Positions 1 through 4,389 of a stretch of 7,013 nt of DNA are shown here, piece after piece. The position numbers and the translations under genes are program-made. This DNA is from DASQUK01 sp046723645. GTDB taxonomy: Bacteria > Actinomycetota > Acidimicrobiia > Acidimicrobiales > VFJN01. The notes under the pieces were generated by a model. The model was not told the origin of the DNA. It worked only from the letters and a program-made list of their open reading frames with translations, and made no database searches. Position 1 is the stretch's first letter. Each line of letters begins with the position of its first letter. The stretch is from the NCBI GenBank assembly GCA_046723645.1, contig JBKOUY010000104.1, forward strand, positions 1-7,013, in the 5' to 3' direction.

Positions 1-224
1 TGATCGAACCGCAGAGACGCAAGCGGCTAAAGGGCCTGGGGAGCGTGCGCGTCTCGCGCCTCCGTTCGGCTGGCCGCTAGCCCAGCCGCCACGACCGAAG
101 CCCGGCCGTCCTGCCTCCCGCGCGAACCGGTGGTCCTCAGCGGTCGATGTGCCGCAGCCGACCAGACACGAAGCGGCGCGAGGATGCGGCGGTCTCAGGA
201 TCCCCACGTAAGGGGTGGTCAGGA

Positions 225-251
225 CGCGACGGCGATCACCGCGCCGTCGCG
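225..251 (-). terminator. Second hairpin in tandem
   Basis: Perfect 10-bp arms (CGCGACGGCG at 225-234 and CGCCGTCGCG at 242-251) enclose a 7-nt loop. It sits 3 bp from the 255-284 hairpin, so a transcript leaving the LysR gene would meet two stable stem-loops in a row. The palindrome at 244-257 uses the right arm of this hairpin and the left arm of the other, so alternative pairing is possible. There is no U-tract. Confidence 0.38.
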
Positions 252-254
252 CGA

Positions 255-284
255 CGGGATTGGTGGCCTCGGCAACCAATCCCG
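255..284 (-). terminator. Strong hairpin downstream of the LysR gene
   Basis: Perfect 10-bp arms (CGGGATTGGT at 255-264 and ACCAATCCCG at 275-284) enclose a 10-nt loop; two more pairs can form inside the loop after one G-A mismatch. It lies 64 bp past the LysR stop codon in the direction of transcription. There is no T-run on either strand, so it is not a textbook intrinsic terminator, but high-GC actinobacteria often have hairpins without U-tracts at gene ends. It could also act on transcription coming from the left. Confidence 0.45.
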
Positions 285-348
285 CGGCAGGTTGTGTCTC
301 ACGCCGGTCGACTATGCAAGCGCCTCGGGTGACCAGCGGGCGCAGCGG

Positions 349-1281
349 TCAGGAGGCCGGAGCGGTGTGCACCGTCGCCCGCTGGGTCCAGCCCTTGGCC
401 TGAGCCAGCCGGTCGGCGATGTCAATGAGCCGCCGGACGGCCGGTGTGGTGCGTTCGGCTGGCCAGACCAGGTCAATGGTCAGCGCGGGCGACGGCGGTG
501 TGAGCGGTATGAGGGTCAGACCACGCGGGAGCTGGTGTCCGAGCGACCGGACGACCAGTCCGACGCCGCGGCCGCCGGCGATGTTGCCCCACACGGTGGA
601 ACCGGCCTGTTCGTCGAGACGCGGCTCGAACCCGGCGTCACGGCAGGCGGCGACGACGGCGTCGTAGTAGCCCGGCGACATGGTTTGGGGCCAGAGCTCG
701 ACGGGCTCGTCCCCCAGGGCGGCAAGCGGTATGTGCTGCTCAGCGGCCAGTGGATGGTTCTCGGCGACGGCGGCCACGAACGGCTCCTGGCGGAGGGTGT
801 GCTGGTTCAACCCCATGCGGTGGCCGACATGGGGCCCCAGGGCCAGATCGACGCGCTCGTCGGCGAGCAGCCGCTCGATGTCCTCTGCGAAGACCTCCCG
901 TGGCCTCACCTTCAGCTCGGGATGCTCGGCCGCCACGGCGTCGACCAACGCCGGCAGCGTCTCATAGACGGTGGCAAGGGTGTACGCGAGCCGCAGGATT
1001 CCCACTTCACCGCGCGCCGCGGCCTGCGCTCGCCGCGCGACGCGCTCGGCGGCGCTGAGCGCTCGCCGCGCCTCCTGAACGAACGCCTCACCGGCCGCGG
1101 TCAGCTCGACACCCCGGCTGGTCCGGTCGAAGAGCTGCACCCCGAGCCCGTCCTCGACCACCCTGATCTGCTGGGACACGGCCTGCTGAGCGACGTGCAG
1201 CTCGAGTGCAGCGCGCGAGAAGCTCCGCGCCCTTTCCACCGCCACTACGTAACGCATCTGGCGCAGGTCGGGGGTCACCAT
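349..1281 (-). CDS. LysR-family transcriptional regulator
   Basis: A 310-residue DNA-binding regulator of normal LysR length. Residues 5-64 form the winged helix-turn-helix: DLRQMRYVVAVERARSFSRA, then HVAQQAVSQQIRVVEDGLG, then LFDRTSRGVELTAAG, all hallmark LysR stretches. A linker helix (about 65-91) joins it to the periplasmic-binding-protein-like effector domain (about 92-296), which in the family binds a small co-inducer; the ligand cannot be told from sequence. I chose the ATG at 1279-1281 because an upstream in-frame TTG at 1306-1308 lies inside an inverted repeat and has no ribosome-binding site. The ATG is preceded by AGGG six bases upstream. The sigma-factor gene on the same strand ends 152 bp upstream, so the regulator probably has its own promoter. 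Such regulators often repress their own gene and control a neighbour, but the target here is unknown. The family assignment is firm. Confidence 0.95.
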   Translation of the reverse strand: MVTPDLRQMRYVVAVERARSFSRAALELHVAQQAVSQQIRVVEDGLGVQLFDRTSRGVELTAAGEAFVQEARRALSAAERVARRAQAAARGEVGILRLAYTLATVYETLPALVDAVAAEHPELKVRPREVFAEDIERLLADERVDLALGPHVGHRMGLNQHTLRQEPFVAAVAENHPLAAEQHIPLAALGDEPVELWPQTMSPGYYDAVVAACRDAGFEPRLDEQAGSTVWGNIAGGRGVGLVVRSLGHQLPRGLTLIPLTPPSPALTIDLVWPAERTTPAVRRLIDIADRLAQAKGWTQRATVHTAPAS

Positions 1282-1304
1282 TCGCGACCCTATATCGCTG
1301 CCGG

Positions 1305-1319
1305 ACAAGCTGAGCTTGT
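1305..1319 (-). promoter_or_regulatory. Inverted repeat upstream of the LysR gene, likely operator
   Basis: ACAAGCT-G-AGCTTGT is a perfect inverted repeat with 7-bp arms, ending 23 bp upstream of the preferred ATG. Flanking CCGG copies (1301-1304 and 1322-1325) could extend the symmetry with a 2-nt bulge. Its position and symmetry suit an autoregulatory site. A TANNNT-type -10 element (TAGGGT, complement of 1287-1292) ends five bases before the ATG, which would give a nearly leaderless message; I see no good -35 hexamer. The repeat is directly visible; its role is inferred. Confidence 0.45.
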
Positions 1320-1433
1320 GGCCGGGAGGTGGAATCGCTTTTGGACATGAGTACCGGGCGGCGTTCCACCCCGGATCGAAGCCTTCGAACGCTGGATCAT
1401 CGAGATCGGGGCCCGCGGGGCGGAGCCGCCGAC

Positions 1434-2408
1434 CTACGAGTCCGGGTCGACCGGAAGGCCGAACAGCTCGAACAGGGCCGGGTCCAGGAAGACATGGATG
1501 GCGCTGATCCGCCCGGCAACGATGTCGAGCACCTGGATCGAGAATGCCGTCGGCGGCGCTCCCGGGGCCTGCGGCCTGTAGACGGCCACGGCCGGCGATC
1601 CGTTGGCATAGACCGGCGTGAGTTGCTCCTGGCCGAGGGCGTCAACGGCCACAAGCCAGCGGCGAATGTCGTCGGGCCCTTGCATCCAGAGTTCGAACGG
1701 CGGCATATCGAGGATGGCGTCGTCGCGCAACAGGCCAACGAGCGCGCCGACGTCGTTGCGCTCGAAGGCGTCGATGTAAGCAGCGAGGAGCTCGCGATCG
1801 CTCGGCAAGGGCTGGGTCGGCGCCGCGTCGCGGTCCATTGCTGGGAGCGCGGCGCGGGCGCGGCGGAGCGTGCTGTTGACCGCGTCGGTGCTCGTCTCCA
1901 GCAGGGCTGCCACCTCGGCGGCACGCCAGCGCAGCACGTCGCGCAGGATGAGCACCGCTCGCTGCCGGGGGGCAAGGTGCTGCAGCGCGGCGATGAATGC
2001 CAGCCGCACCGACTCGCGCGATACGGCGCGCTCGGCGGGGTCACCGTCTGCCGGCAGGACCAGGCTGTCGGGTGCCGGTTGGATCCAGGTGGCCTCCGGC
2101 CGGGCATCACCGCGACGGAGCTCGCCGGACGCGACCGGCGCAACGTCGATTGGCAGGGCGCGCCGCGAGCGCCCCCTCAACATGTCGATGCACACGTTGG
2201 TGGCGATCCGGTAGAGCCATGGGCGCAGCCCGGTTCGATCCTCGAACGTCGGCAACGCACGCCAGGCGCGCAGCATCGCGTCCTGGACAGCGTCTTCGGC
2301 TTCGTAGATCGAGCCGAGCATCCGGTAGCAGTAGCCGACCAGCTCCCGGCGGTACTGCTCCAGCTGCTCGGCCGGGATGGCAGTGCCGGCGCTGTCCGCG
2401 CTCACCAC
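1434..2408 (-). CDS. SigG-type ECF RNA polymerase sigma factor with SnoaL-like C-terminal domain
   Basis: A 324-residue sigma-70 family factor that would direct RNA polymerase to a special promoter set. Region 2 covers about 17-83 (GYCYRMLGSIYEAEDAVQDA, then PWLYRIATNVCIDMLRGRSR). A variable linker contains the ATWIQPAPDSL stretch typical of the SigG group. Region 4 covers about 134-186, with the recognition helix-turn-helix in WRAAEVAALLETSTDAVNST. Residues about 203-312 form a SnoaL/NTF2-like domain (MPPFELWMQGPDDIRRWL at 235-252). In ECF groups with this extension the tail is thought to regulate the sigma factor in place of a separate anti-sigma factor, and I see no anti-sigma gene next to it. 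The start is GTG, with a second in-frame GTG directly after it; the ribosome-binding site is weak. The SDR-1 stop lies 21 bp upstream, so translation may depend on that gene. SigG is matched by recall of the family pattern, not by a search. Confidence 0.92.
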   Translation of the reverse strand: MVSADSAGTAIPAEQLEQYRRELVGYCYRMLGSIYEAEDAVQDAMLRAWRALPTFEDRTGLRPWLYRIATNVCIDMLRGRSRRALPIDVAPVASGELRRGDARPEATWIQPAPDSLVLPADGDPAERAVSRESVRLAFIAALQHLAPRQRAVLILRDVLRWRAAEVAALLETSTDAVNSTLRRARAALPAMDRDAAPTQPLPSDRELLAAYIDAFERNDVGALVGLLRDDAILDMPPFELWMQGPDDIRRWLVAVDALGQEQLTPVYANGSPAVAVYRPQAPGAPPTAFSIQVLDIVAGRISAIHVFLDPALFELFGLPVDPDS

Positions 2409-2429
2409 GTCAGCGTAGGACCGCCGCAG

Positions 2430-3182
2430 TCACGCGGCGGCGGTCAGTCCCGCCTTTGTCAGCAGGTACGCGCCGGACGCGTGCTCCGCCCAGGTCACCA
2501 GGTCGACCGTCGCCTTGCCGACGTCCTCGGCCGTCAGGCCCGGGCCGAAGCCCGCGAGGTAGTCCTTGACGTCGACGCCGTCGCGACGGGCGTACGCCGC
2601 CACCGCCTCCGATCCGAGCTCAGTCGCCGGTGTCAACCTCGGCAACACGGAGATGAACCGGATGCCCAGCCCCGCCCGCTCCGACTCGTCCGCGGCGTAA
2701 CCGGTGATGAACCGGATCGTTGACTTGGCCCCCGCGTACCCGCCGCTGAGCGGTGAGCCCGCGACCGCCGCACCGCTGGACATCGCGATAACGGTGCTTC
2801 CCGGGTGGAGCGGGAGAAGCAGTGCCTCCCGGATCCAATGGAATGCCTGTTGCACATCTACGTCCCAGTTGCGGCTGAACGTCTGCCACGTCTGGTGCTG
2901 GATCGGGCGCATCAACGGCGGAGCGCCGGCGTTCAGGATGAGCGTGTCGGGCCGATACTGCTCGATGAGAGTCCCGGCGACGACCGGGTCGGCGACGTCG
3001 GCCACCTCAGTGGTGAGCGTGCCGCCCAGCTCATGGCGCAATGACGCGAGCAGCTCAGCGTTGCGGGCCACGGCAACCACGTTGGCGCCCTCGGCGTGCA
3101 GCGCCGTGGCGATCGCCCGGCCGAAGCCCCGGCTCGCGCCCGTAACTAGCGCAGTGGAACTGGTCGGATCCGATGATGTCAT
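2430..3182 (-). CDS. Short-chain dehydrogenase/reductase (SDR-1)
   Basis: A 250-residue classical SDR, an NAD(P)-dependent oxidoreductase with a Rossmann fold; substrate unknown. Visible motifs are the cofactor loop TGASRGFG (14-21), an Arg at the end of the second strand (AVAR, 37-40) that favours NADP(H), NAG at 84-86, and the catalytic Ser136, Tyr149 and Lys153 (YAGAK), with Ser and Tyr 13 residues apart as usual. At the position of the structural/catalytic Asn this protein has Asp109 (VDV instead of VN); the distance to Tyr is 40 residues, identical to the Asn-Tyr distance in SDR-2. The ATG at 3180-3182 is chosen because AGGGG lies seven bases upstream and the protein then begins just before the cofactor fold; the frame stays open upstream to 3416 but that part looks non-coding. 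It is the probable first gene of an operon with the sigma factor. Confidence 0.93.
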   Translation of the reverse strand: MTSSDPTSSTALVTGASRGFGRAIATALHAEGANVVAVARNAELLASLRHELGGTLTTEVADVADPVVAGTLIEQYRPDTLILNAGAPPLMRPIQHQTWQTFSRNWDVDVQQAFHWIREALLLPLHPGSTVIAMSSGAAVAGSPLSGGYAGAKSTIRFITGYAADESERAGLGIRFISVLPRLTPATELGSEAVAAYARRDGVDVKDYLAGFGPGLTAEDVGKATVDLVTWAEHASGAYLLTKAGLTAAA

Positions 3183-3222
3183 CTCGAGTCCCCTTTCGGG
3201 CTGGGTGGGGTCGACGCCCGTC

Positions 3223-3236
3223 GCAGTTAGAACTGC
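3223..3236. promoter_or_regulatory. Inverted repeat between divergent SDR genes, candidate operator
   Basis: GCAGTT-AG-AACTGC, perfect 6-bp arms with a 2-bp centre, lies 41 bp upstream of the SDR-1 start. A second, weaker copy (GCAGTT-GC-ATCTGG, 10 of 12 arm bases matching) occurs at 3313-3326, 90 bp further along and 83 bp upstream of SDR-2. Paired copies in a divergent promoter region suggest a dimeric regulator controlling both genes. Which protein binds is unknown. Confidence 0.4.
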
Positions 3237-3367
3237 TCGCCCCGCCAATAGTCGTCGCGCCGCGGCACGTGGCATCCAGCCGCCCGGTGGCCGACGACTT
3301 TTCTGCGACATGGCAGTTGCATCTGGTGGGAAGCGCGACCCACGCCTCCCCTCCGAACCCAGAACGA

Positions 3368-3382
3368 CTCGGACGATCCGAG
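3368..3382 (+). promoter_or_regulatory. Inverted repeat just upstream of SDR-2
   Basis: CTCGGA-CGA-TCCGAG is a perfect inverted repeat with 6-bp arms, ending 27 bp before the SDR-2 ATG. At this distance it may lie in the 5' leader or overlap the promoter, acting either as an operator or as a small RNA stem-loop. It differs in sequence from the GCAGTT sites. I could not find a convincing -35/-10 pair nearby. Confidence 0.33.
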
Positions 3383-3409
3383 CGACGGACCCCCAGACGG
3401 AGAGATTCA

Positions 3410-4132
3410 ATGACAATCGACAGGACCGTGCTCGTCACCGGAGCCAACCGCGGCATCGGCCAGGCGTTGGTCGAGGAGGCCTTGAGGAGAGGCGCAACGC
3501 GGGTGTACGCCGGTACACGCCAGCCCTTGACCCACTCGGATGGGCGCGTCACACCTCTGACCCTCGATGTGACCAACGCAGAGCAGATCCGCGCTGCGGT
3601 CGACGCCGTCGAGTCCCTCGACATCCTCATCAACAACGCCGGCGTCGCGATGTACGACGACTTGAGCGATCGTGCCGCCCTCGAACAGCACCTCGCCGTC
3701 AACCTCTTCGGCACGTACGGCGTGACCCAGGCGTTCCTGCCGGTCCTGACGCGTTCTCAGGGAGCCATCGTCAACGTCCTGTCCAACTCGGCCCTGGCCG
3801 CCTTGCCGGTCGTTCCCGCCTACTCGATTTCCAAGGCGGCCGCATTCTCGCTGTCACAATCGCTGCGCGCCCTGTTGGCCAGCCAGGGTGTCAGGGTCCA
3901 CGCCGTCCTGGCCGGCCCCGTGGACACCGACATGTCACGGGACCTCGACGCCCCCAAGGCCTCCCCGACGTCCGTCGCCCGAGCCATCTTTGACGGCGTG
4001 GAGAACGGCGACGAGGAGATCTTCCCCGACCCCATGTCGGAGTCCCTGGCCGGGAGCTGGCGCAGCGGGGCGGTCAAGGCGCTCGAGCGTCAGTATGCGG
4101 CCCTCGTCGACACAACGCCCATAGCGTCCTGA
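3410..4132 (+). CDS. Short-chain dehydrogenase/reductase (SDR-2)
   Basis: A 240-residue classical SDR, an NAD(P)-dependent oxidoreductase of unknown substrate. All core motifs are intact: TGANRGIG (10-17) for cofactor binding, Arg37 after the second strand (YAGTR) suggesting NADP(H), NNAG at 75-78, Asn98 (VNLFG), and catalytic Ser125, Tyr138 and Lys142 (YSISK). The AGPVDTDM stretch (168-175) is the usual segment after the sixth strand. The C-terminal region with KASPTSVARAIFDG and EEIFPDP is of a kind I recall from actinobacterial SDRs. The ATG at 3410 is chosen because GGAGAG lies five bases upstream and the cofactor motif then starts at residue 10; an open extension back to 3173 overlaps the SDR-1 start and is unlikely to be coding. 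The gene is divergent from SDR-1 but not close to it in sequence, so the pair need not be a recent duplication. Confidence 0.94.
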   Translation: MTIDRTVLVTGANRGIGQALVEEALRRGATRVYAGTRQPLTHSDGRVTPLTLDVTNAEQIRAAVDAVESLDILINNAGVAMYDDLSDRAALEQHLAVNLFGTYGVTQAFLPVLTRSQGAIVNVLSNSALAALPVVPAYSISKAAAFSLSQSLRALLASQGVRVHAVLAGPVDTDMSRDLDAPKASPTSVARAIFDGVENGDEEIFPDPMSESLAGSWRSGAVKALERQYAALVDTTPIAS

Positions 4133-4142
4133 GCGGACACAG

Positions 4143-4322
4143 TCACCGAGCTGCGGAACCCCGCTCCGTCAACCCCGAGAACGGCGACTTGCCGGCGCCG
4201 AGCAGCACGGCGTTGATCATCACCCGCAGTTCGTCGACGAGTCCCTGCGCCGGCGGCCTCACCGTCAGGTGGAGGCTGCCGATGATGACCAGGTCCTTGC
4301 CGTCCTGGCGATGCGGCACGCT
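4143..4322 (-). pseudogene. Remnant of a RibD C-terminal / dihydrofolate-reductase-like protein
   Basis: About 59 codons read on the minus strand as the late part of a RibD_C/DHFR-like reductase domain. KDLVIIGS, followed by GLVDELRVMINAVLLGAGKS and then FSGLTER, matches the conserved GS...GLVDELRLMVxPVLLGAGKxLF pattern of that family. The rest is missing: upstream, in-frame codons become Pro/Arg-rich and run into the adaptor gene's antisense, and downstream the frame stops at 4143 soon after FSGLTERGS, before the final strand usually found. The fragment therefore lacks the cofactor-binding N-terminal part and cannot be a working enzyme. The left boundary of similarity (about 4322) is approximate. 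It fills most of the gap between SDR-2 and the adaptor. Family recognition is from memory of the motif, without a search. Confidence 0.7.
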
Positions 4323-4323
4323 C

Positions 4324-4353
4324 TCCCCGACCCGGCCGACTGACTGTCGGGGA
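4324..4353 (-). terminator. Hairpin downstream of the efflux operon
   Basis: TCCCCGAC (4324-4331) and GTCGGGGA (4346-4353) form a perfect 8-bp stem with a 14-nt loop, beginning 36 bp past the adaptor stop codon. The position suits termination of the permease-adaptor transcript. There is no U-tract, so the call rests on position and stem strength alone. Confidence 0.42.
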
Positions 4354-4389
4354 TGTCGCCGGGGATCCGCCCAGTTCCCGGTCCCCCTG

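Larger units (their letters stand above)
1..348. other. Non-coding stretch with hairpins, no convincing gene
   Basis: I see no gene I can defend here. Open frames that reach into it from the right on the plus strand are antisense to the LysR gene. One plus-strand frame is open from base 3 to a TAG at 78-80 and reads as a basic tail (begins IEPQRRKRLKGLG); it could be the last 25 codons of a gene entering from the left, but I do not recognise it. The stretch holds three GC-rich inverted repeats: 67-88 (7-bp arms CGGCTGG/CCAGCCG, 8-nt loop, spanning that TAG), 225-251 and 255-284. A 14-bp perfect palindrome (244-257, CCGTCGCGCGACGG) overlaps the last two. These suit a transcription-termination zone at the end of the LysR gene and perhaps of a gene to the left. 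Confidence 0.5.

Noticed and set aside
3..80. Possible C-terminal tail of a gene entering from the left edge
   Set aside because: Only 25 codons are visible, the sequence is basic and unrecognised, and a stop-to-edge frame of this length is expected by chance in GC-rich DNA.
130..1350. Long plus-strand open frame of 406 codons
   Set aside because: It is antisense to the LysR gene, whose product has clear family motifs; the plus-strand translation has no recognisable domain and shows the composition of a high-GC shadow frame.
1376..1388. TCGAAG-C-CTTCGA inverted repeat between the sigma factor and LysR genes
   Set aside because: Short arms with a one-base centre cannot form a good RNA hairpin, and its position gives no clear role; it may be chance.
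1329..2723. Long plus-strand open frame of 464 codons
   Set aside because: It is antisense to the sigma factor and the end of SDR-1, both with firm motifs; the translation is Arg/Gly-rich without a recognisable fold.
3173..3409. N-terminal extension of SDR-2 of 79 codons
   Set aside because: It overlaps the SDR-1 start region and the candidate operators, has no SDR-like sequence, and the ATG at 3410 has a good ribosome-binding site.
2704..3993. Plus-strand open frame of 429 codons across the SDR intergenic region
   Set aside because: It runs antisense through SDR-1 and then out of frame through SDR-2; it has no motif of its own.
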